Source: Parasponia andersonii
Lineage: Eukaryota; Streptophyta; Magnoliopsida; Rosales; Cannabaceae
DNA length: 64,000 bases
Assembly (NCBI GenBank): GCA_002914805.1
Contig: JXTB01000738.1
Span: 62,001-126,000 of the forward strand
Direction: 5' to 3'
Shown: positions 46,968 through 58,500 of the stretch, piece by piece
Layout of the letters: each line of letters opens with the position of its first letter
Numbering within the stretch: position 1 is the first letter of the stretch
Translations under genes and position numbers: made by a program
Notes under the pieces: model-generated
Database searches by the model: none
Seen by the model: only the letters and a program-made list of their open reading frames with translations
What the model was told of the DNA's origin: nothing

Positions 46968-49083
46968 GGTCCTATCTATTCTTCTCCACTCCCAACTCCC
47001 AGACTCCTCCTCCTACTTCTTTCGGTTTGATTTATATATATATATATAGAAGAATTGGACTGAATTTTCAATTGAATGAAAAGAATTTAACTAAGTTTTT
47101 GGTTTGTTAGTGGAACTTCCCACCTCAACCGATTTCGTTTCGGCCTTTCCCTTTCCTTTTATTTTCTTCCTTCTTTTTCACATGTAGTTTCCTTTCCTTT
47201 CCTTTCGTAATTATATAATTTTTGAAATTAATAACAGAAATGTTAATATTATTATTACTATTTTATTTCAGATCTCAAACCCCATCATTGTTCTTCTTCT
47301 TAGACAAAAAGAAAAGAAAGCATTACCAGCGGGTGTCACAATCGTTAAGGTGACAATAACATCTGCTTCATATAAGCAAAACCATTTGTAACCAAACTAC
47401 TCGACTCTGCCCCCTACTTTAAATTTGTAATCACGTCCTATCATAACCAAACCCTTGTTTTTTTTTTTTTTTTTAAATTGAAAAAAGTAATATTTCCTAT
47501 TATCTATTTAGCCAAAAAACAAAAACTCTTCCTTTCTCCTTTATTTTAGGAATTTTTGTTCCAAAAAACTATACTACTACTATTGAATATTTTAAACTGA
47601 TAGATTTTTTATAATTTATGTACTTATGTAATTATTCTTCGAGCCAATTACAATATTTGGTAAATCGTAAAAGAAATACTTTTAACTGAGAGAAAATTTA
47701 CTATAGTGTAAAATAATTAAGTATTTAATAAATTGTAATTAAAAAATATTGTGATTAAAAAAATTATATTTAAATATTTGTTAAACTATATTATTGAACT
47801 GTTGTAAAAATATAAAATGAGCAAAGTAGATATTTTGTTAAATTATGCATATTTTGTAACGAGCCTATTAAAAAAATTTGTCGATAAACTTTTCTTTAAC
47901 ATACATTAAACATATAATTCTTTTTACAAAATATATGTTTGAAAAATTTTGAAACAAAAGATAATTTAACTAAATTTATTACTTATTATTTAACGTAAAT
48001 TTTATAAACAAAATTTTTAGAATAAAATAAAGATATTAAAAATAAAATAGATAATATTGAAATATATTTTCTAATACGCTAATATCAAATAAGAATGAGA
48101 ATTATCACGTAAAGTAGTCCAAGTCGATATAAAATAGGAAAGGGATCGCATTTAGCTGTCTCATTTCCTCTCTCTTTTGCTATTAGATTGCCACGTGTAG
48201 TCCAAGCAATTTCTCATTAAGCCTCGTTTGTGAAACAGAAAGCAGAAAAAAAGAAAAAGAATCATTAAACTGGGATTCAAGAAAGTGAAGAAGAAACCCA
48301 AGGATGAAGAATTGCAGAAGGCTTTCAAGTTTCAACGAATATAATAAATATTTGCCAAATAGATATATATATATAAATGGAATTTTACTAATAGCATTTT
48401 GTATTAAATACAAACAGGAAAGTGCATGCTTTTCTCCACCTTTTTTATCTACTTTGGTCATTCCACTACTCTGTAATCCTCTTTTAAGAGATGAAAATAT
48501 GGGGAAGAAGATGTCTTGCGGCTGGTTGTGGTTAGTGGTTATGCAGAGGAAAAAGATGAAGGAGGAAGAAGATGCTGCTGAGGAAGAATACGAACGAAGA
48601 AGGCCTAAATTTGAGGTTGATTTAGTTGGTATTTCGGAACATGAATAAGGTTATTTTTATCTATATGAAATATTTCTTAAAGGAAAGTGAGAGATTCCCC
48701 ATACGTGAGAAGCTGGGTTTCATGGCTTTAGACAAAATTCTTCAAAAATTTGCTTTGGTATTTTTTTTTAATACCAGTGGAGTTATGACTCTGCTAGTGA
48801 AAGAGAGAAAGAGGGTGGGGGAAAAGGAAGGAGAGGACTGACTGATTGTCGAGTGCGAGGGAGAGAGGTGCAAGTAAGAGAAAGAGAGAGAGAGAGAGGG
48901 AAAGGAAGGAGGGTCGGTCGAGTGCCAAGGGCGAGAGGTGTAGGTCTACGACGAGTGAATGGGAGAAAGAGGGGAGTGAGGAGTACAGCTGAGCTCCTAA
49001 GTGCTAATATTGTCTCATCTGAGTTAATAGTTTCCTTGCATTACTCTTTCTCTTTTGCCGCATTTTTACGCCTTTTTAGTTGA
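46968..49083. other. GAUT7 upstream region and intergenic, no further gene seen
   Basis: A (TA)n tract at 47033-47048 lies 66-81 bases upstream of the GAUT7 start codon, in the range of a TATA element for the minus strand, but it is also just a simple repeat. Poly-T (47459-47474) and (GA)n (48883-48898) runs follow. Open frames at 48304-48648 and 48853-49083 are Lys/Glu- or Arg/Gly-rich and I cannot link them to a family. Confidence 0.5.
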
Positions 49084-49210
49084 TTTTTCTTATGCTAATA
49101 CCATTAATCATACACATTTTATCATTCGTTATAGTCATTAGATCAGATGCAACGACTAGAAATATATATATATGTAAAAAAAAATATTGGATTAATAACC
49201 TATATTATAG
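49084..49210 (+). mobile_element. Possible fourth, truncated copy of the (TA)n-flanked MITE
   Basis: CATTAATCATACACATTTTA, GTTATAGTCATTAGATCA and GTAAAAAAAAATATTGGATT occur in the same order and spacing as in the right halves of copies A-C at 20.9-21.8 kb. The left half is not recognisable. Low confidence because the shared words are AT-rich. Confidence 0.4.
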
Positions 49211-49506
49211 GTATGGTACGTCAATTAAAGCCAACTGTTTGGATCATAAGAATTTAAAACCAAGCAAAGTAAAGCTTATTTTGCTTGATTCCAACGTCTT
49301 AGGTTTAGAATAAAGTTAAATGTACAACGGGTATTTCTAGATAGATCCACATCATTGAATCTCTATGCTATAGTCCATTGATGAATATGTACCATTCTTG
49401 AAGTACTTCAAACTCATTATCTTAACTAACTCTTCTATAAATAAGAGTTAGCTTCATTTCAAATCTATCATTATTTCTATTCTTGAGCTTTATCCTGAAT
49501 AATCTT

Positions 49507-51221
49507 TGTAAAATCTCATTTTTATCGAGAGCAAAAAGGTCTTTTGACCAAATTTAAAAAAAAAAAAACAGATATATTTTTTTTTACTCTCTCTCTCTTC
49601 TGATCTCACTCTCACTATCTCTCTATCGTTCTCTCTCACCCTCACCGATTCTCTCTCTCTCTCCCGCTCGTTCTCTCTCTTCTCCGCTGAGCCTGCCACC
49701 GAGCCCAGACGATGCATGCCGCCTAGCCGAGCCGACTACTAAAGCTTCGAGGCGCCGAACCGCCGCGTTGCCGAGGGGGGGAGCGAAGCTCCGCTGCTAC
49801 TTCCGTCGCTCGCCGGCGAGAATTCCGGCGATGAAAAGTCTCGAAACTGGTGGCATTCGATTCCTCTTCTCGTTTTGTATGATACCGGTCCGGTGTCGGC
49901 CCGGACCCGAACTGGTTGAATCATATGTCTAATCTAGTTATTTTGGGTGCTAGGAGTTCGGTAAAGAGGTTTGTTTGTCAATTTGAAGCTCTGTTCAGGA
50001 GTTGATTTTTCACAAGTGAGCGATTAAGGGCCTAAAATTGGTTCCCAACCCTCCGAGCGATCGTTCAATGGCACCTTAAGGACCCATTGGCGTGATATCA
50101 CTACTCTAGTGAGGTAGGGGTTCAATTACCAAGTTTTATACTTATTTTGATTTAAAATGTGTGTTATGACCTATTTCTTGGAAATGTCGATTTTCATGGA
50201 ATTCAATAGTTTGATTAGATATTTGATAAATTTGTGAACTGTTGAGATATATTGGATTATTCTGGGATTGGTTGTTATGATTTTTATGCAAGTTTAAAAA
50301 TTTTGGTTTTGGGAAAATACAGCCGTTATGCTGCCCGATTTTCTGTAAATCTCATAATAATACCAAATGAGTATTAAAGTATGATTTCTTAAAATACTTG
50401 ATGTATGGTATTACACACTCTATAACATGTTGTACCTACCGTAGGATCACGTACTTGAGTTCTATATTAGTATCATCGTATTTAGATCGCTGGCGAGTTG
50501 TTGCAGCGCTAAGTGAGAGACCTAAGCCTCTACACAAGATTTGCTGACACACCTCCGGGTAGTGTTAGAATGCTGGGTATCTCTGTTACAGAGGTATTAC
50601 AGGACCGTAGCGGGAAGATGAGAACTCATGTATATGCTTGTACTTGGTTGATTTATGATATGTAAAACTATGAACATGATTACTTATGATTTTGATTTCT
50701 TTGCAAACATATTTTATAAATGGATTTTGGGAAGGTGCTAATCATGCAGGTTTAAAAAGTTGCATTCATATCAAAAAGGGTAATTGAAATTCTTACTAAA
50801 CATGTGAATGCTCACCCCCCTTTCTTTCCATTCTCAGGTGATTTACAGTGCGATTTGGGCAATTCCGGGACGGAGTAATCCAAGAAGAAGTTTATCCTAA
50901 TTTTGTGGTTGGTAATTACTTAGATACTCACCTTGGATTTGTAATAATATTCAAGGCTGATACTTTGGATTTAGCCTGTATTATCTATGATGCTTATTGG
51001 TCATGATGATGTGATACATATTTATGTTTTATTACTATTATTAATAGTTTATGTCTAGTGGTGATCATAAACTGTGAGAATTTATAATTTGAACTATTTT
51101 TGAAAACTAGTTGTCGTCTTATTTTGAAGAATTGCAGTTTCTAAAATTTTCTAAAATAAATTATGAATTTCCACCTGTGAAAATTCTTTTCTGACACTGG
51201 CTCGGGGTTTGGGTCGTGATA
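49507..51221 (+). mobile_element. Solo LTR, probable Ty3/gypsy, plus orientation, same type as 25659-27661
   Basis: Starts TGTAAAATCTCATTTTTATC and ends GGGTTTGGGTCGTGATA, where GTGACA would be expected. A CT-rich then GC-rich leader-like block (49585-49920) is followed by GTGAGGTAGGGGTTCAATTA (50109-50128) and a long AT-rich tail, the same order as in the minus-strand LTR at 25.7-27.7 kb. The flanking 5-mers ATCTT (49502-49506) and CTCTC (51222-51226) agree at only three positions, so the insertion is old or the ends are off by a base. No internal retroelement genes adjoin it. Confidence 0.65.
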
Positions 51222-51240
51222 CTCTCTGACTTTAGAATTG

Positions 51241-51815
51241 GATAGTTTTGAAGGTCTCCACCTTCCTAATTCATTACAGGATCAGGGAGCTCAAACTGCA
51301 AGAGGCAAGAGTACATTAATTGAGCTAAAGTGGTCCAAATAACTTGGTGTCGTATATAGGAAAATTGATTCAGTTTAACTCTCGAAAAATCTTGAGTAGG
51401 ACTTTCCGAACGAAAAGTCATGGCACCATCACAAACGACTTGGAAGAACACCTCAAATCCTAGAGATTGGAGCAAAAAACATAGATTACAAAGACAACTA
51501 AAGGGTCCAGGTCCACTTTGAAATATTCTTGCAATTGCAGATGAAGAAATATAAGAAGAGATGGAAGTAGAACAAGATGAAGATTGTCTATTTAAAAAAT
51601 CTAGTTCATGAAATCGCTTAGAATTAGGACGTGAAGATCTCAGCAAAATCAGTCAGAGTCGAGTTGACTCATTTGCAAAAAGATGAAGAAGAACGGAGGA
51701 TACAAGAATCAAAATCCCAGTAGGTTTAGCAACATTAGACATATAGAAAGTTAGCATATCTTCATGTTCTAATTGGATCGTAGATGAGCCCAAATCCATG
51801 GACTTCATAGCGCAT
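51241..51815 (-). pseudogene. Unidentified broken reading frame
   Basis: On the minus strand an open frame starts MKSMDLGSSTIQLEHEDMLT near 51809 and runs about 52 codons to a TGA. The same frame then continues as LILLRSSRPNSKRFHELDFL for 126 more residues to a TAG at about 51266. Composition looks protein-like (hydrophobic stretch GILILVSSVLLHLF, Cys-rich FSCLCNLCFLLQSLGF), but I do not recognise the family. It directly follows the LTR at 49507-51221. It may be a gene fragment, a transposon remnant or chance. Confidence 0.25.
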
Positions 51816-52815
51816 TATCGTTATTTGAATCTCTTTATTATAAGGTCTAAAAATGGGCTATCTACTACTGCTCACCATCATTAGGTAAATATTTTACCAA
51901 AGAAACTTAAGGTTGAAACAGTGATTATCCACTCAAACCACTTAACTTAAAATTGTTAGTATACTCCCTTTAGAAGGTATTTTAATTAAGTTTAAGGACC
52001 AAACACTACGATAGCTAGTAATATGGGATATGTAACATGATTTATGAATGATATCTAGTCATGATTACTACTTGGGAGGGTTTCCAATTTGACCTATTAT
52101 TCCGACCCTAAGTGGCATGATTTACAATAGTAGTACGTTGAAATGCTGAATTACATTGAATAAGATAATATAAATTTGTTAAGGGAGACTACACAAGCTT
52201 TATGAACACATTTTAATTATTGTATTACTTATTATAAAACTTTATGTGATATTTACCTTCGTAAAATACTTCTTTGCTGCTAATTATGTCTTTAAACCTA
52301 CTTTCCAAAATTACTACACACAACAAATTGTTATGAATAATGCCCTTTAAGCATTTAGTTTTCATGTATGAATATTTTCAATTAAATAAAAATATTCTGT
52401 TTTATCTATTTCATACAATATTTATTATATAAGATTATTTGTAATCTAAGTAAAACATCCTAAGCCTCTTAGAATAAAAGATGATAAAGAATTATTCCAA
52501 TAAAGATATTATATCTGGTAAACATAATTCTTTACTTAGTCTAAACTAGTTCATAACCTATAAAATAAAAGTTAAAACTTTATCTGGACAAAGAATATAG
52601 GTCCTTTTTGTTTTTATTGAGAGTAATGAGTCTAGAATCATTACTAAAATGTTGACTTATTTTCAACAAAATAGCTAGTATATGCTAGATGTATTAAACA
52701 GGACTACATAAATTGATTTTTGAAAAATAAAAATATTGATCTTAATCTTGAATTCAATAAAAAAATCTCATATTTATAATATATATTATTTGAGCTATTA
52801 ATGAGTACGACCTTA
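51816..52815. other. Intergenic, no gene seen
   Basis: AT-rich sequence with no element boundary or coding signal that I can support. Confidence 0.5.
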
Positions 52816-53522
52816 GAAAGTATTTGGTTTGATAAAATAGAATAAATTATGAATAGGAATAAGAATACAAAGAAGTTAGAATAGAAAGAATGACTAACTT
52901 AATCTAATTTCTATATTTGGTTGCACGTTAGAATTGATGTCAGAATTATGATTACTTTGATTGATTTGTAGTTAGAATAAAAGGAAATAATAGCTGTTTT
53001 GAAAAAGAAAACAAAAACAAAAACTTCAATCCTTAATATTTATAATTAAAATATATTTGAAGTCTTTATTTTTAATGATAACCAAAATGACTACCATATA
53101 CAAAAGCAAATATAACTTGATGTCCCAAGTTTAAATCTTTCATCCCAAGTCAAAAGTATGTATATTATCATGTGTTAAATTATATTTATATTGAATATCA
53201 TTTATAGAGAAGAAGTTGCATTTGATACAAATTTACTCTTATAAATATGTTTTAAAATTAGTATATACTTTATAATCCATATATCATTAAATATTTTGAA
53301 GCAAATTAGCAATAAAACATATGATCTATTTGTAAGGATATTTTTAGAAAATAATTTTTACAATTTCAACTTTGGAATGAAATAGATATTACATTGGTTC
53401 TACTAATGCATAAGTATTCTTATGTTTTGGTAAAATAGTTATTTTGACCGAACGTAAGAAAAATCTTTTTATAGAAATTGTCATTCCATTCTATTGTTTA
53501 TTTCACCAAACCAAACACCGCC
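52816..53522. mobile_element. Tourist-like MITE (PIF/Harbinger type)
   Basis: The 3-bp target duplication TTA is exact (52813-52815 and 53523-53525). The left end GAAAGTATTTGGTTTGATAA and the minus-strand right end GGCGGTGTTTGGTTTGGTGA agree around the core TTTGGTTTG, as in Tourist-like elements. The interior is AT-rich, non-coding, 707 bp. It is related in termini, not obviously in interior, to the element at 1463-2100. Confidence 0.7.
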
Positions 53523-53525
53523 TTA

Positions 53526-56142
53526 AAGAAATTATTTATTCTAGCTCAATACTATATTCTTATCCTAAGATATGTTATCCAACTCTAAGAGAGGTAGTGA
53601 ATTGAGTTTAAAACGTGTTCAAATGATAGATTAGTAAACCACAATTTTCAAAAGTCTAGGAGAAAAATAGAGAGTTGAATTACACAATCAAAATATAATT
53701 TGCAAGAAATTAAAGATGGATTAGAAATATTACAAACACTATTTTTATGAAATTTAACAAATATGATAGTTTATCTACGTTCTTAGGCGACTTACTTTTG
53801 GGCATCCATTATTAGTTAAAGAGAAAGGGCTTGAAAAACCTGTGTACAAGCAGAGTGAATACTTACTAAGCCTAACCTAAACCTTCAATAATAATTTCGA
53901 CTCTGACTCTATTATGTCTATCATAGAGTTTTTTAGATTCTAGTGACAATATCACCTAAATAGAGTTGTTTTGATACTGGTTCAAACCTTACTGCAACTC
54001 AGTTTGTTTATCTTCTCACCAAATTATTTGATATAATTGGTTTAAGACATTTAAGAGCAAAGCATAATCAATAATTTAATATTAGCTTAAGCTGTTTTAA
54101 AAGTGAATTTAATGTAAATATAGGCTAAGGTACTTCAAGAGCAATTAGTAAACAATGTTAATTTGTACTAAAGGCTTAAAATACCATTAAATGAACTTTT
54201 ATTTACAAATTTCATTTAAAAAAAAACTAGTCATTTCTAGTTGTTATTTGCTTTCTTCCAGTGTACTGGTTGACGCTAGCAAAACTAGTTATTATTTGTA
54301 CTTTGCATCAATTATTCTAAATAATTATATTTGATGGTATCCCTATCAGTTCAATATTGTACTATACAACATATGTTGACCTGTGAAGATTTCAACTTTA
54401 TCTACACTATTTTTAAGATAATAATTATTAGATTTAGTGTTATCTAATTCACTTGATTGTGTAGTTAAATGATTTAATATCAAAGCTCTAGCTTAAGTTA
54501 TTCAAATCTTCGAGTAGATCCATATGGACATATTCAAGAACTAAGCTTAAATATAGACAATCAAGTTACAAGACTACTTCTAACTAAGATATACTTTTAT
54601 TCTTGTATTTTATTACATTGCACATATTTTATCTTTGCATTGGCTCAAGTTTTCTTAAAATAGTCTTTAGTTTTCAAACTTTCTTAAGCTTAATTAGATA
54701 AAATATTTTTAGAAGGTAAAAGTAATATCGTGATTTTCAAAATTGCATAAAAATCTTTTTAAGATCTCAAAACTATGTTTATCAATTTTAAAAAGGTTTA
54801 ATATTTGAAACACCAAGAAAAAAACAAAGACTTAAAAGCATTTTTTAATTTTTAGCACAAAATGGTCAACCACTTTTGTCAAGATGACTAAATTTCACCA
54901 TTAGGTCATTCTGATTGCTTCGAAAAAAAAATAATGGCTAGTTAAAATGGTCGACCGCTTTTTTAGATAAAAAGCATAATAACTATAAAACACCTAGTTA
55001 TTGATAAAATCTACAAATAACACCTCATTTAAAGGATTTTAACCAGCTAGTACGAACCAACATCGATTATAAAGTACTCTCAAATTTCCATAATGTAAAT
55101 TTAAATAAAGTTCAATTTTAAATCTTTTTGAGTCAGTCTTAGATAATCTTTTATACATTATTTCTAAATCTCCTTAATCAAAATAACCTAAATATAGGTG
55201 AAGTTAGTACTGTTATTTAAACAATACATATTAGGTGAGATTAATACTAGAGTTTAAATAATTTGAGTTACGTGAGATTGACATTCGAGTCTAAATATTT
55301 TGAGTTGAGTGAGATTGGTACCGTATTTAAAACAAATCAATTTTTATGTGTGACAGAGCCGTAATTATATATATATATATGGTAAAGATTTATGTAAGTC
55401 TTAAGAAGAATTCCTTCCACTTGTACAAGATTATGTCAAGCTCATATTCTTGATTCAATAGAATGCTCAAAGCAAATCATCTAGATTTTGGGGATGTAGG
55501 CAAATCTCCGTTTATATCTAACTTAGTAAAAATCAACTTGTACGGTCTATCCTTATTTTTTTACTTATGTGTAAATTACTTATTTGAGTGCTTAATATTT
55601 TATATATTCAATGTTGTTGTGACTATTGCTTAAAATTTTACAAATTGTGGTCTATACTTTTATTTAATTAAAAAATTATCAAAAATATTTTAAAATCAAA
55701 TTCACCCACATCTTTATCTTAGGATAATAACATGATGCCGTCTTCTTTATATGTTTAAGAAATTGGAATTTTGGATTTTTTAAAAGATAATTTAAAACAT
55801 TTTTTAAGAGAGTAAAAAGATCTTTTTGTCATTTGCAAATCACTATAATTTTCAAACTTCAAAAGTATTTTAAGAAAGTTTAGTACTATGAAAAGTTCTT
55901 AAATTTCTTTGTAAAAACGTTGAGCCAATGTGAAGATTAAGAATGTACAATATAATAAATCAAATATATGATATAATATAACCTAATTAGATACAATTTT
56001 GTATCTTAATTTTTGTTCTTCAAGCTTGGTTCTTTGAACACGTCCATGTATGTTCTCTTTTTTCTTTTTCCCTAGAATAAGTCCATATATGTTCTTTTGA
56101 AGACTTAATCAACTTAAGTTAGATTTAATACTTAAAGCAATA
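53526..56142. other. Intergenic, no gene seen
   Basis: AT-rich sequence with a (TA)n tract at 55367-55380. No coding region, tRNA or element ends are recognisable. Confidence 0.55.
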
Positions 56143-56364
56143 TGCTACATATTTAAGTAGAAGTAGATTCATTAGATTAAAATCAAAAATCTTTTGAAGC
56201 CTACTTAGGTCAATAATATATATATATATATATATCTCTCTAAATGTTAAAAATTTGCTACATATTTAAGTAGAAGTAGATTCATTAGATTAAAATCAAA
56301 AGTTTTTTGAAATACTTAGGTCAATAATCTTTATATATATATCTCTAAATGTTAAAAAATATTA
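56143..56364 (+). repeat. Tandem duplication, 2 x about 112 bp
   Basis: The unit beginning TGCTACATATTTAAGTAGAA and containing TTCATTAGATTAAAATCAAA, TTAGGTCAATAAT, a (TA)n run and CTAAATGTTAAAAA occurs twice in a row. The copies differ by small indels and substitutions, mainly at the TA tract. Non-coding. Confidence 0.85.
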
Positions 56365-56566
56365 ATTTTATGGTATAAAAACATAATATGTAATAAGAAT
56401 TAATTCTATAAAAATTTAGGTCATAATTCTTATCATATATGAAAAACTGCTTCAAAATATGCCTTAAGAAAGTATAAGGAAAGAAATTCTCCCCCTAACT
56501 TAATAAATCAATGTAAACATGTCAAAAGAAAGTCTTTAAATGTGCTTATAAAAAATGTCTCTCAGG

Positions 56567-57425
56567 CTATGTTTGATGAAAGGAAAAGGAAGATAAAGGA
56601 AAAAATAATGGAAAAGTAGAGGGAAATTGAAAAATTAAGTTGTTTGGTAAGAGAGAAAAGAGAATGAAAAAGAAAAGGTGAGAGAAAAGTGGAAGGAAAA
56701 AAATATTAGGGCTTACACAAATTTTTTCCGCTCAAAGGCTATGTTTGGTAGAAAGGAAAGAAAGTAAGAGGGAAAGAAAAATTAGGAGGAAAAGAAAATG
56801 TATAAGATAGAAAAGAGAGTATTTTCCTTCCATTATTGTTTGATATGTAAGGAAGAAAGAAAATTAGTTTATTTTAAAATGACTACTTTGTCTTTATTGT
56901 TAAAATTTTAAAATTAATGTATAAAATTATTTTGGTAAATTCACTTTCATACATTAATAAAAACTTTTCTCTCTCATTTTTTCCTCTTTTTGGGAGGAAA
57001 TTTTTTGTATGGAGCCCACTATTCTTTTCCCTCTCTTTTTCCTTCTTTTTTCTCTTTCTTTCCCTTTTCTCTCCTACCAAACAATCCAACTTTTTTTTTT
57101 TGGTTCCAACCAACTTTCCCCTAAAACTTTTCCCTCCCCCTTCTTTTCCCTCCTAACAAAAAAAACCAAAAAGGGAAAAAAAAAAAAAAAAAAAATTTTT
57201 TTTAAGTTAATAAGAAGGTAAAATAAAAAAACAACCCATACACAAAACTAAAAAAAAGAAAAATAAGAGAGAAAAAAGTGATATTAAAAAAAAAAAAAAC
57301 TTTTTCTCTTCTACACACAAAAAAAAAATAAGAGAAAAAAATATTCTCTTCTATACCACACATTTTTTTTTTCCTCTTCTTTTTTCCGCCTTTCCTATTT
57401 TCTTTCCTGTGGCAAGCATAGGCTT
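56567..57425. mobile_element. Purine/pyrimidine inverted repeat, possibly nested MITEs
   Basis: The left arm (56567-56870) is purine-rich, the right arm (56955-57420) pyrimidine-rich, so the strands can pair over long stretches. Terminus-like AGGCTATGTTTGATGAAAGG starts at about 56570 and is echoed by AAGGCTATGTTTGGTAGAAA at 56735. The far end on the minus strand reads AAGCCTATGCTTGCCACAGG. The repeated GCTATGTTTG suggests one element inserted in another of the same family. Low complexity makes the exact ends uncertain. Short open frames here are artefacts. Confidence 0.45.
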
Positions 57426-58500
57426 AAAGTATGCACAAAACTTTTCTTGATCCCTTATGAATCATGATATGTCTAAAAGTGAAAGGAAAATAATTTTTTC
57501 AAATATATATGGGATGAGAATTAAGAAGCAAGCTGGAAGTATATCTTCAAGATTGAAACATCATGGCTCAAAAGCAACCATTGGATATTCATTTAAGATA
57601 AACAACAATTCGGCTTAAAATTATCATGATATTATCATGACATTGAAAATATAAAAGAAACATAATGCGCATATAAAGTAATAAAACTGAAGGAAAAACA
57701 TACTGACTAAAACAGAAAGAGTCGTAAACTCAAAAGTAAACCAAAAAACTGACTAAAGCGAGAAAATGACAATAAATGTTACGGGTTGCAACTCTGACCC
57801 GAAGTTACCATTAAGTCCTTGGGCTGCAATTCTTCCAACACTTTAGTACCTTAATTTTCAATTTAACCCACTGCTTCAAACAATTCTATCAAATATACAT
57901 CCAAACAAAATTTATTAAACTTCCAACGTATTTTATTTAAAGTTATGGGTTTTCACATGTGATCACTAGTATTTCTCCTTGCCCATGCTATGAGCCTATT
58001 TGGTTCATTCAAACAAAAAAATTAAAAGTAAGATACATAAATCTTTCTGTTCCGCCACAAAAAATATATTATCACGTGGATCGTGATAAAATTTCGCTCG
58101 CCTTACGGAGTGTTTTCTCTTCGGAAAAAACATTGCACATCTTTATTTTTTTTAAATGCCCTTTATAATTTTAGCACACATCAATCTTATCAATCATTAT
58201 TATTAACACTTAAAAGTCACAAGTACCATAATAAGTTTTATAGTAAATACCTTCCTTCAACAACAAGAAAGTTCTACAGGAAATACCTACTTTTTGCTCT
58301 CACTAATATCTAGATACATTTGAGCAATTACCAAACGACATTTTTTTTTTTCTTTGCTAAGAAGGCACTATCAAACATTGTTTAGCGTATAGTAATATTT
58401 TCAGAAACAAAAAATTCAAAAAATAAAAAGAAGAAGAAGTTAGGAACGAGTCCCAAAAGGGGAAAAAAAACACACGCACACACACAAGCATAATGTTGTG
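57426..58500. other. 3-prime flank of the receptor kinase gene, no further gene seen
   Basis: AT-rich sequence following the stop codon of the minus-strand kinase. A (CA)n-like tract (ACACACGCACACACACA) lies at about 58470-58486, just 3-prime of the stop. Confidence 0.55.

Noticed and set aside
48304..49083. Possible small genes upstream of GAUT7 (114, 71 and 76 codons)
   Set aside because: Low-complexity Lys/Glu/Arg composition, no family match and no splice context; kept only as unassigned sequence.
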